Position numbers and translations under genes: made by a program. From Gaiellasilicea sp963761905 (GTDB lineage Bacteria; Actinomycetota; Thermoleophilia; Gaiellales; Gaiellaceae): DNA of 64,000 bases. Location of the stretch: positions 186,001-250,000 of the forward strand of contig CAVXIQ010000005.1 of assembly GCA_963761905.1 (NCBI GenBank), written 5' to 3'. Positions 46,175 to 54,042 of the stretch are shown in pieces. A model generated the notes under the pieces. The model saw only the letters and a list, made by a program, of their open reading frames with translations. It made no database searches and was not told the origin of the DNA. Position 1 is the first letter of the stretch. Each line of letters begins with the position of its first letter.

Positions 46175-47028
46175 TCCTGACGAACGAGAACACGGCCATC
46201 GTCCTCGATTCGACCGCCGACTTCCCCGACGCCCAGGAGCGCTTCCCGAACCTTCGCGTCGTCCCGCTCTACGTCAGCTTCGGCGCCGAGAGCTTCCGCG
46301 ACTACGTCGAGCTCGACCCGCACACGTTCTACGAGCTGCTGCGCACCGCCGCGACGACGCCGACCACGTCGCAGCCGACTCCGCAGGACTTCCTCGAGAC
46401 CTACGAGGAGCTCGCCGCCTACGAGCGGATCTACTCGCTCCACATCTCCTCGCGACTCTCGGGCACGTGCGGGAGCGCGACGCTGGCGGCGCAGGAGGCC
46501 GGCGACGGCCGGGTGCGGCTGCTCGACACGGAGACCGTCTCGGTGGGGATCTCGATGCTCGCGCTCGGAATCCGGCGGCTGCTCGAGCAGGGAACGACCG
46601 ACGAGGAGATCGAGGCCCTGGCCACGAGCTATCGCGAGCGATCCGGCCTTCTCTTCACGGTCGACACGCTCGAGTTCCTGGCCAAGGGAGGCCGGATCGG
46701 GCGAGCCCGGGCGCTCGCCGGCAGTCTGCTCAACGTCAAGCCGATCCTGACGATTGCCGAAGGCGAGGTCGTGCCGCTCACCCGCGTCCGCGGCCGCCAG
46801 AAGGCGCTGCAGGAGTTCCGCCGCCGCTTCGAGGAGGCGACGACGGACGGCGACGGCCTCCACGTGGCGATCGCCCACGCCGAGGCGGACGACGCGGTCG
46901 CGCAGCTCCAGGCGCTCGTCCTGGAGGCCCGCCCGCAGGCTCAGGTCGAGCTCGTAACCTCGCTCGGCGCGGTCGTCGGCACCCACGCAGGCCCCGGCAC
47001 CATCGGCTTCTTCTGGTACCAGGACTAG
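46171..47028 (+). CDS. degV: DegV family fatty-acid-binding protein (FakB)
   Basis: A 285-residue EDD-fold protein that binds a fatty acid and presents it to FakA. Signature blocks: VLDSTADFPDAQ, TSQPTPQDF (TSQP motif), HISSRLSGTCGSA and FTVDTLEFLAKGGRIGRA. GTG 46171 overlaps the receiver gene. The operon Asp23-fakA-receiver-fakB-recG matches a common Gram-positive order except for the receiver. Confidence 0.94.
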   Translation: MILTNENTAIVLDSTADFPDAQERFPNLRVVPLYVSFGAESFRDYVELDPHTFYELLRTAATTPTTSQPTPQDFLETYEELAAYERIYSLHISSRLSGTCGSATLAAQEAGDGRVRLLDTETVSVGISMLALGIRRLLEQGTTDEEIEALATSYRERSGLLFTVDTLEFLAKGGRIGRARALAGSLLNVKPILTIAEGEVVPLTRVRGRQKALQEFRRRFEEATTDGDGLHVAIAHAEADDAVAQLQALVLEARPQAQVELVTSLGAVVGTHAGPGTIGFFWYQD

Positions 47029-47046
47029 TCCGGCCGGACCGGCTGC

Positions 47047-47052
47047 GATACT
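47047..47052 (+). promoter_or_regulatory. -10 element of recG
   Basis: GATACT, six bases before the ATG at 47059; leaderless arrangement. Confidence 0.5.
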
Positions 47053-47058
47053 CGGGCG

Positions 47059-49122
47059 ATGCGCCGGCTCCCGACCGGTTTCGCCGCGCTGGACCCGCCC
47101 GAGGGCGGTTGGCGACCCACCCGCGGCCGGTTTCGTCCCGAGCGGCTCGAGGCGTCCGTCGAGACGCTTCCCGGTGTCGGCCCGACCCTGACGAAGCGGC
47201 TGGCGAAGCTCGGCCTCGCTCGCGTCGGCGATCTGCTCTCCCACCGCCCGCGTCGCTACGAGGAGCCCGCTCCGAAGCGGCGGATCGCCGACCTCTTCGG
47301 GGAGGAGGAGGCGCTGATCGAGGGTGAGGTGCTCAAGACCTCGTCGCGGCACGGGCGCGGCAGGCTGCGGATCCTGACGGCGCAGATCGCCGACGGCTCC
47401 GGGCAGATCTCGGCCACGTGGTTCAACCAGCCGTGGCTGCAGGAGAAGCTCACGCCGGGCACCCACGTGCGGCTGCGCGGAACGACGAACCGCTACGGCT
47501 TCCAGGTGCGTTCCTTCGACCTGAACGGTGGCAGCGCCACCGCGGACTTCGCGCCCGTCTATCCGGCGAGCGAGGAGATCTCCGCCGCCAAGCTGCGCGA
47601 GCTCGCGGCGGAAGCGCTCGCCTTCGTGCGTGACGACCCGGACGCCCTGCCGACCTCGGTCAAAGTCGAGCGGGAGCTCCCGCTGAAGGCGGACGCGCTC
47701 GTCGCGCTCCACGCGCCGCGCTCGCTCGCGGAAGCGGAGGAGGGGAGGAGCCGCCTCGCCTTCGACGAGCTGCTCGTCCTCCAGCTCGCGCTCGCCCGGC
47801 AGAACGCCGAGCGGGAGGAGGCCGTTGCCGCCGCGCTGCCCGCGCCGGGCGAGCTGGTCGAGCGGTACCGCGCCGCGCTTCCCTTCACGTTCACGGAACA
47901 CCAGGAAGCGGCGATCGCCGAGCTCGATGCCGATCTCGCCCGCACGACCCCGATGCAGCGGCTGCTCCAGGGTGACGTCGGCTCCGGGAAGACCGTCGTC
48001 GCGCTCTATGCGCTCCTACGCGCGGTCGAAGCCGGCCGTCAGGGTGCGTTGATGGCGCCGACCGAGACGCTCGCCGAGCAGCACTTCCTCACGATCGAAG
48101 GGATTTGCGCGCAGCTCGGCGTCTCCTGCGCGCTCGTGACCGGTTCGACGAAGTCGCCCGACGCGGCTCTCGCGGACGTCGTCGTCGGCACGCACGCCCT
48201 GATCCAGCAGGGCTTCGAGCTCCGGGATCTCGCCGTCGCGGTCGTGGACGAGCAGCACCGCTTCGGGGTCGAGCAGCGCTCGGCGCTCGCAGAGGGCCGC
48301 TCGCCGCACGTCCTCCACATGACGGCGACGCCGATCCCGCGCACGCTCGCGCTCACCGTCTACGGCGACCTGGCGGTGAGCGAGATCGCAAAGCCGCCCG
48401 CGTCACGGAAGCCGATCGTGACGGCCTGGGTGACCGACGAGCGGAGCTCCGAGGCGTACACGCGGCTCCGCGCCCATCTCTCGGAAGGCCGGCAGGCGTA
48501 CGTCGTCTGCCCGCTGGTCGAGGAGTCGGCGACCTCGACGGCACGGGCAGCCGAGCAGGAGGCGGAGTCACTGCGCGCCGGCGAGCTGCAGGGCTTTCGC
48601 GTCGGCTGCATGCACGGACGCCTGAAGCCCGCCGCGCGCCGAGAGCTGATGGCGAGCTTCAAGGCGCGCGAGCTCGACGTGCTCGTCGCGACGACCGTGA
48701 TCGAGGTCGGAGTCGACGTCCCGAACGCGACGATCATGATCGTCCAGGAGGCCGATCGCTTCGGGCTCGCACAGCTCCACCAACTTCGCGGCCGAGTCGG
48801 TCGCGGCGCCGAGCAGTCGTACTGCCTCCTGATCTCGCGCGCGAAGGAGGAGCTGACCGAGAGCGCTCGCGACCGGCTCGAGGCGCTCGTCGAGTCGACG
48901 GACGGGTTCGAGCTCGCCGAGCGCGATCTCGAGATCCGCGGCGGCGGCCAACTCCTCGGCGCTCGCCAGTCGGGGCTGTCGGATCTTCGCTTCGCGCGGA
49001 TCACGAAGGACATCGCGCTGCTCGAGGCCGCCCGCGACGCCGCGCGCGCGCTCCCGCCGGAGACGATGGCGGTCGAGGTGGACGCGCTCCTCGGCGGCGC
49101 CGAGCACCTGGGCGCGTCCTAG
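47059..49122 (+). CDS. recG: ATP-dependent DNA helicase RecG
   Basis: Replication-fork-reversal helicase, 687 residues and uninterrupted. The N-terminal wedge/OB domain contains LPGVGPTLTKRLAKLG and the helicase core has GDVGSGKTVVA (motif I), VVDEQHRFG (motif II), MTATPIPRTLA (motif III) and QLRGRVGRG (motif VI). ATG 47059 has GATACT six bases upstream. In many Gram-positives recG precedes rsmD-coaD; here the islet at 49.2-50.9 kb and an oxidoreductase gene intervene. Confidence 0.97.
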   Translation: MRRLPTGFAALDPPEGGWRPTRGRFRPERLEASVETLPGVGPTLTKRLAKLGLARVGDLLSHRPRRYEEPAPKRRIADLFGEEEALIEGEVLKTSSRHGRGRLRILTAQIADGSGQISATWFNQPWLQEKLTPGTHVRLRGTTNRYGFQVRSFDLNGGSATADFAPVYPASEEISAAKLRELAAEALAFVRDDPDALPTSVKVERELPLKADALVALHAPRSLAEAEEGRSRLAFDELLVLQLALARQNAEREEAVAAALPAPGELVERYRAALPFTFTEHQEAAIAELDADLARTTPMQRLLQGDVGSGKTVVALYALLRAVEAGRQGALMAPTETLAEQHFLTIEGICAQLGVSCALVTGSTKSPDAALADVVVGTHALIQQGFELRDLAVAVVDEQHRFGVEQRSALAEGRSPHVLHMTATPIPRTLALTVYGDLAVSEIAKPPASRKPIVTAWVTDERSSEAYTRLRAHLSEGRQAYVVCPLVEESATSTARAAEQEAESLRAGELQGFRVGCMHGRLKPAARRELMASFKARELDVLVATTVIEVGVDVPNATIMIVQEADRFGLAQLHQLRGRVGRGAEQSYCLLISRAKEELTESARDRLEALVESTDGFELAERDLEIRGGGQLLGARQSGLSDLRFARITKDIALLEAARDAARALPPETMAVEVDALLGGAEHLGAS

Positions 49123-49154
49123 CTTGGTCGGGATCTGGTGCCCGTGCTGTCGAC

Positions 49155-50072
49155 TCAGCTCGAGAAACTGGCAATCTCGTCGAGCACCCCACTCGGCTCA
49201 TCGAGCCATGGCAAGTGACCAGCACCCGGGATGCGACTGATCCGTACGTTCGGATTGCCCTGCGCGATTGCATGCCAGGCCGCCTCCACCTTGCTGGAGA
49301 CGAACGCATCGCGGTCGCCGAGGATGAACAGTGTGGGCACAGTCAGTTCGAGCCACCGCTCACCCAGAAGGACGTCCTTGCGAACACCAAGCGGCCCGAC
49401 AACCCGCCTCACAAGACTGAGTGCGCTGTCTCGGTTGCGTCTCATGTGCTCGACGTCAACGTCGAGCAACTCGTCTGTCAAACGTTCAGGGTGTGCCACG
49501 AGCACTTGGCCCCAGAACTTCCGATTTCCCTCACGGCTCGGGTTCCCGAGGAGCTTTCGACCGAGAGGTGTGCCAACAAGAGGCAACCCGAGCATTCGGA
49601 GCGGGAGCGGCGCTTCGCGGCTGACTCCGGGCGGGTGTCCGGCGATGATCAGACGCTGAACGCGGCGCGGCTGATCGAGCGAGAACACCGTGCACCACCA
49701 GCCGCCGATCGAGTTCGCCAGCATGTCGACGGTCTCGAGTTCGAGAGCGTCGAGGAGACTGCCTAGGAAGGCAATCGCGTGCGCGGCAAGGTCGATGCCC
49801 TCGTAGTCGAACGGGTCGGCAAGCCCGTGCCCAGGGCGATCAACTGCAAGTACCCGATGTCGCTGTGCGAGTAGCGGCATGAACGGCACCCACTCGTAGG
49901 CGCCGTCCCCGCCTCCATGGACGAGGATTAGCGGCGGCCCAGCTCCGAGCTCGAGAACCTGCGTTTCGCCCCCCGACCACCGCACACGTATGACCTTGGT
50001 GCCGGGCGCAAGACGTGCGATCAACGCGCTCTGGGCGGCCTCGAGCGGTCCGTCGAGTTCGCTAGGCGTCAC
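49155..50072 (-). CDS. Alpha/beta hydrolase
   Basis: A 305-residue hydrolase. The oxyanion-hole region PLILVHGGGDGAYEWVPFMP is followed by DRPGHGLADP. The nucleophile elbow NSIGGW has Ser in a GxSxG-like context (ANSIGGW), and the acid/His are in FILGDRDAFV and GAGHLPWLDEP. GTG 50072 is preferred: reverse-strand TATTAT (plus 50079-50084) ends six bases upstream, and the peptide then starts VTPSELDGPLEAAQSALIAR. The longer frame from 50129 is possible. Base composition is clearly less G+C-rich than the neighbours. Substrate unknown. Confidence 0.85.
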   Translation of the reverse strand: MTPSELDGPLEAAQSALIARLAPGTKVIRVRWSGGETQVLELGAGPPLILVHGGGDGAYEWVPFMPLLAQRHRVLAVDRPGHGLADPFDYEGIDLAAHAIAFLGSLLDALELETVDMLANSIGGWWCTVFSLDQPRRVQRLIIAGHPPGVSREAPLPLRMLGLPLVGTPLGRKLLGNPSREGNRKFWGQVLVAHPERLTDELLDVDVEHMRRNRDSALSLVRRVVGPLGVRKDVLLGERWLELTVPTLFILGDRDAFVSSKVEAAWHAIAQGNPNVRISRIPGAGHLPWLDEPSGVLDEIASFSS

Positions 50073-50078
50073 CCGCCG

Positions 50079-50084
50079 ATAATA
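50079..50084 (-). promoter_or_regulatory. -10 element of the alpha/beta hydrolase
   Basis: Reverse-strand TATTAT, six bases before the GTG at 50072; close to the consensus TATAAT and typical of the leaderless spacing. Confidence 0.55.
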
Positions 50085-50131
50085 AGCGCGCAGCCAGCCC
50101 GGGCCTCGCGATTCGTGTCGGTGCACCACGG

Positions 50132-50197
50132 ATGCTCGTGTACGACCGCCGCCTCGCCGAGGCCGCCGCCGGGCTCGAGGTGCTCAGCCCGGGGTGT
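50132..50197 (+). pseudogene. Remnant of a PIN-domain toxin C-terminus
   Basis: The forward strand reads MLVYDRRLAEAAAGLEVLSP, which is what the last segment of many PIN-domain (VapC) toxins looks like (TYDRRLAEAA...G..VLSPG then stop). The rest of such a gene is missing: the upstream bases belong to the oppositely oriented hydrolase. After CCCGGGG a one-base shift would give the expected TGA. I read this as a truncated toxin gene left behind by rearrangement, not as an active gene. Confidence 0.4.
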
Positions 50198-50221
50198 GAG
50201 GATTGTCGCCTGACGGGTGTG

Positions 50222-50647
50222 CTAAGGAACGAGCTCGAACGACTCGACGTGCCTGGGCCGGACGACCGAGAAGTGGCGACGGTCGAGCGTCGCGATCGTC
50301 GAGACGCCGAGACGTTCGGCTGCCGCGACGATCGAGGCATCGACGGTTCCGAGCGGGAGGTCGCGGTATTGCTCGACAAGGTGTGCGATCCGGAGCCAAT
50401 CGGATGGATGAACCGGCTCGACGGTGAAATTCCCGAGAGTCAGTTCCGCCAGGAATCGAAGCTCGACATCCGGATGCAGCCGCGTGGCCATGAGGTGCGT
50501 CACTTCGGCGACCGTGAGTACGGGCACTCGCTTGGGGCCGGCGAACTCGTGCAGCAGCGCGGTGCATCGCTCGTGCTCTCGGTCGTCGGAATCCGCCACC
50601 GCAAGCAGCGGGCCAGCATCGACTACGAGCGCCGTGGATCGCTCCAT
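50222..50647 (-). CDS. PIN-domain toxin (VapC type)
   Basis: A 141-residue PIN nuclease. Acidic active-site residues appear in VVDAGPLLAVADSDD (Asp near residue 10), TVAEVTHLM (Glu near 47), DASIVAAAERLG (Asp near 103) and ATLDRRHFSV (Asp near 121). PIN toxins cleave RNA, often initiator tRNA. Its ATG at 50647 overlaps the preceding ribbon-helix-helix gene by 25 bases, the usual antitoxin-toxin coupling. Confidence 0.85.
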   Translation of the reverse strand: MERSTALVVDAGPLLAVADSDDREHERCTALLHEFAGPKRVPVLTVAEVTHLMATRLHPDVELRFLAELTLGNFTVEPVHPSDWLRIAHLVEQYRDLPLGTVDASIVAAAERLGVSTIATLDRRHFSVVRPRHVESFELVP

Positions 50648-50865
50648 TCCTCGGCGAGGATCTCCTCGATGCGAGAAGCGATGTTCCCGTCGCCGCTCGC
50701 TCCAGCAGCCTCGAACAGAAACGGTCGCCGAGCGCCTGGCTCCCCGTTCGCATAAAGCTCGAGCGCGTCGCGAATCACGTCCGACAGCGTGCCATTCCGC
50801 TGGGCTGCGATATGTCGCAGCTTTGTGTCAAGTTCCTCACTGATCTTGATTGTCGTTCGCTTCAT
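50623..50865 (-). CDS. Ribbon-helix-helix antitoxin (VapB type)
   Basis: An 80-residue protein with an N-terminal ribbon-helix-helix DNA-binding motif (MKRTTIKISEELDTKLRHIA). A flexible C-terminus wraps and neutralises the toxin. ATG 50865 is preferred over the longer frame because RHH begins at once and a perfect palindrome lies just upstream. It is translated before and overlapping the PIN toxin. Confidence 0.8.
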   Translation of the reverse strand: MKRTTIKISEELDTKLRHIAAQRNGTLSDVIRDALELYANGEPGARRPFLFEAAGASGDGNIASRIEEILAEEWSDPRRS

Positions 50866-50866
50866 A

Positions 50867-50882
50867 GGTATGCCAGCATACC
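50867..50882. promoter_or_regulatory. Toxin-antitoxin operator palindrome
   Basis: Perfect inverted repeat GGTATGC (50867-50873), CA, GCATACC (50876-50882), one base upstream of the antitoxin ATG. On the reverse strand it contains TATGCT (50880-50875), a -10-like hexamer nine bases from the ATG, so antitoxin binding would block its own promoter. It also lies just upstream of the oxidoreductase gene on the forward strand. Confidence 0.7.
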
Positions 50883-50899
50883 CGACCTCGCGACCCGCT

Positions 50900-51859
50900 G
50901 TGAGCGAGCGGCTGTCGCGCTTGCTCGGAGTTGAGCTGCCGATCGTCCAGGCGCCGATCGGGACGGCTTCGGTGCCGGCGCTGGCGGCGGCCGTCTCGAA
51001 CGCGGGCGGGGTCGGGACGCTCGCCCTCTCGTGGTGTCCGCTCGAGGACGTTGGCGAGGTCGTCGCGGAGACGCGGAGGCTCACGTCACGCCCGTTCGGC
51101 GTCAATCTCGTGCTCGAATGGGATCAGCGCGAACGGCTAGACGCTGCGCTGGAGGCAGGAGCGCGGGTCGTGTCGGTCACTTGGGGAAATCCGGCTACCT
51201 ACGTCGAGACGAGCCACGACGCGGGTGCCGTCGTCCTCGCGACGGTCGGCTCGGCGGAGGAGGCACGCCGCGTCGAGGCAACGGGCGTGGATGCCGTCGT
51301 GGCGCAGGGATGGGAATCTGGCGGCCATGTCTGGGGCGAGGTCGCGACGATGGCGCTCGTCCCGGCGGTCGTCGATGCCGTGGAGATCCCGGTGCTCGCG
51401 GCCGGCGGGATCGCGGACGCGCGCGGCGTCGCCGCCGCGCTCGCGCTCGGCGCCGACGGCGTCTGGGTCGGGACGCGTTTTCTGCTGGCCGAAGAGACGC
51501 CGATCCACCCGCTCTACCGCGAGCTCCTGCTCGGCGCCGATGCCACCGACACCCTCTACTCGAGCGTCTTCGACGGTGGTTGGCCCGATGCGCCACATCG
51601 CACGCTTCGGAACAGCACCCTCGAAGCGTGGCAACGGGCGGGCTCGGCCGCTTCCGGCTCGCGCCCGGGAGAGGGCGAGGTCGTTGCCAGGCGGCCGGAC
51701 GGCAGCGAGCTCCGTCGCTACGCCTCGGCGCTGCCGCTCGCCGGGATGGAGGGGGAGATCGAAGCGCTGTCGCTCTGGGCCGGTCAGAGCGTCGGCCTCG
51801 TGCGGGACGTGCGGCCCGCGGCCGAGATCGTCGCCGAGCTCGCAGCGGGGCTCCAGTGA
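50900..51859 (+). CDS. Nitronate monooxygenase-like FMN enzyme
   Basis: A 319-residue TIM-barrel flavin enzyme of the 2-nitropropane dioxygenase family. VELPIVQAPIGTASVPALAA opens it, QGWESGGHVWGE carries the catalytic His region, and AAGGIADARGVAAALALGAD with GVWVGTRFL is the FMN phosphate site. GTG 50900 is preferred; an in-frame ATG at 50870 lies inside the toxin-antitoxin operator and would add 10 residues. Physiological substrate unknown. The stop overlaps the rsmD start. Confidence 0.85.
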   Translation: MSERLSRLLGVELPIVQAPIGTASVPALAAAVSNAGGVGTLALSWCPLEDVGEVVAETRRLTSRPFGVNLVLEWDQRERLDAALEAGARVVSVTWGNPATYVETSHDAGAVVLATVGSAEEARRVEATGVDAVVAQGWESGGHVWGEVATMALVPAVVDAVEIPVLAAGGIADARGVAAALALGADGVWVGTRFLLAEETPIHPLYRELLLGADATDTLYSSVFDGGWPDAPHRTLRNSTLEAWQRAGSAASGSRPGEGEVVARRPDGSELRRYASALPLAGMEGEIEALSLWAGQSVGLVRDVRPAAEIVAELAAGLQ

Positions 51860-52379
51860 GGATCATCGCGGGCGAGCGGCGTGGAGCCACGATCGCGGCG
51901 CCGCCAGGCCTCGCGACGCGTCCCACCGGCGACCGCGTCCGCGAGGCTGCCTTCAACCTGATCGGTCCGGTCGACGACGCGAGCGTGCTCGACCTCTACG
52001 CCGGCTCGGGCGCGCTCGGGCTCGAGGCGCTGTCCCGGGGAGCGGCGAGTGTGACTTTCGTCGAGTCCGACCGGCGCGCGTGCCGCGTGATCGCGGAGAA
52101 CCTCGCCAAGCTGCGCTTCACCGGGGCTCGGGTCGCGTGCGCCGACGCGATCTGGACGCTCCGCCAGGAGACGCGCACCTACGACCTCGTGCTCGTCGAC
52201 CCGCCCTATGAGCAGTGGGACGAGCTCGAGCCGAAGCTCGGCGAGCTCCTCGGCCCTGTCCTCGCACCGGACGGCCTGCTCGTCGTCGAGACGGGCTCGC
52301 GCACCCAGCCGGAGCTGCCGCTCGCACGCCGCACCTCCCGGCGCTACGGTTCCGCGCGGCTCACCCTCTTCGAGCACCC

Positions 52380-52383
<4 letters not shown>
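51856..52383 (+). CDS. rsmD: 16S rRNA (guanine-N2)-methyltransferase RsmD
   Basis: A 175-residue SAM-dependent methyltransferase of 16S rRNA G966. N-terminal RIIAGERRGATIAAPPG and the catalytic DPPY (LVLVDPPYEQW) are diagnostic, with DLYAGSGALGLEALSRG as the SAM motif. GTG 51856 overlaps the previous stop; its own stop overlaps coaD, the classical rsmD-coaD pair. Confidence 0.95.
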
Positions 52384-52895
<512 letters not shown>

Positions 52896-52909
52896 ACTTC
52901 TGGAGACCA

Positions 52910-53416
52910 ATGGACGTTCTCGTTCTCATCGACAAGCTCGACGACCTCGTGCACAACGCGAAGGCCGTGCCGCTCACCGACCAGGTTCGGATCGATCGCG
53001 AGGAGATCTACGACATCCTCGACCAGATGCGGGCGACGATCCCGGAGGAGATCAAGCAGGCGCGCTGGATCGTCAAGGAGCGGCAGGAGATGCTGGCCGA
53101 GGCGAAGCGCGAGACCGACCGTCTCCTGGGCGAGGCGCGCGAGCAGGCGGTGCGCGAGGCCTCGCAGACCGAGATCGTCAAGCTCGCCGAGCGCCAAGCC
53201 CAGGAGATCGTCGACGACGCCAGGCGGCAGGCGCGCGAGACGCGGCTCGAGATGGAGGACTGGGCGGACGGAATCCTCTCGACGCTCGAGGTCAACCTCG
53301 ACAAGTTCCTGACCGCCGTCAAGCGTGGACGCGAGCGGCTGCACGAACGCTCGCAGGAGACGGTCGTCGCCGGTGTCGGGCCGCGTGACGCGGACGACGA
53401 CGGCTCCTACCTCTAG
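52910..53416 (+). CDS. SepIVA-like coiled-coil septation protein
   Basis: A 168-residue soluble helical protein. The N-terminus MDVLVLIDKLDDLVHNAKAV, then RIDREEIYDILDQMRATIPE, is followed by a long heptad coiled coil (about residues 50-130). This is the pattern of actinobacterial DivIVA-like SepIVA (Mycobacterium Rv2927c), which sits in the same place upstream of a DUF177 gene and the rnc region. A role in septation or polar growth is inferred from that match. Confidence 0.75.
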   Translation: MDVLVLIDKLDDLVHNAKAVPLTDQVRIDREEIYDILDQMRATIPEEIKQARWIVKERQEMLAEAKRETDRLLGEAREQAVREASQTEIVKLAERQAQEIVDDARRQARETRLEMEDWADGILSTLEVNLDKFLTAVKRGRERLHERSQETVVAGVGPRDADDDGSYL

Positions 53417-53425
53417 CCAGAACCC

Positions 53426-53935
53426 GTGACCAGGTTCCCGCTGCGGCGGCTCCGGCTTCGCTCAGGCGAGGTGCAGCGCGACGCGGTGGAGATCGAGCTC
53501 GAGCCGTTCGAGCTCGGCGGGCAGCGCTATCTCCCCGTGCCGCAGGCGGTCGAGGCGGAGCTCACGATCACGCAGGCGACGACGGGCCTCCTCTTCGAGC
53601 TGCGCTTTCCGGTGCGCCTACACGGGCCGTGCATGCGCTGCCTCGCGGACGCAGCGCTCGACATCCGCGTCGACGCGAGGGAATACCACGCGGCGGCTGC
53701 GGCGGGCGACGAGGAGCTTCAGAGCGAGTACGTGGTCGACGATCAGCTCGAGCTGACGGCCTGGGCTCGCGACGCGATCGCGCTCGCGTTGCCGGATCAG
53801 ATCCTCCACGACCCAGACTGCGCCGGTCTCTGTCCGATCTGCGGCAAGGATCTCAACGTCGAGCCGCACACACACGAGGACGTCGCCGGCGATCCGCGGT
53901 GGTCGGCGCTCGAGAGCCTCCGCGACCGGCTGTAG
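53426..53935 (+). CDS. DUF177 / YceD family protein
   Basis: A 169-residue protein with the zinc-finger-like cysteines CMRC in the middle and CAGLCPICGKDLNVEPH near the end, diagnostic of DUF177. In plants and bacteria the family is linked to 23S rRNA accumulation. GTG 53426 follows the coiled-coil gene by nine bases. Normally rpmF is the next gene; here it begins 7.8 kb further on. Confidence 0.9.
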   Translation: MTRFPLRRLRLRSGEVQRDAVEIELEPFELGGQRYLPVPQAVEAELTITQATTGLLFELRFPVRLHGPCMRCLADAALDIRVDAREYHAAAAAGDEELQSEYVVDDQLELTAWARDAIALALPDQILHDPDCAGLCPICGKDLNVEPHTHEDVAGDPRWSALESLRDRL

Positions 53936-54042
53936 GATGCCCTGGCGCTCCGGCGCCCTCCCATGACGGACTGAACGAGCACATCGACGTCCTCCGCGCC
54001 TCCGCCAGGCGCTCGTCTTCGTTCCCGTAGGAGGTACCACCC
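53936..54042 (+). promoter_or_regulatory. Junction gap with ribosome-binding site for the ABC-F gene
   Basis: This 107-base gap marks the start of the accessory cassette. It ends in AGGAGGT (54029-54035), a strong Shine-Dalgarno sequence that core genes here rarely have. A weak GGCGC/GCGCC stem near 53945-53960 has no T-run, so no convincing terminator was seen. No duplicated attachment site was recognised. Confidence 0.35.

Noticed and set aside
47028..47039. GTCCGGCCGGAC palindrome before recG
   Set aside because: A short GC palindrome expected by chance in 70% G+C DNA; no second copy or promoter relation was seen.
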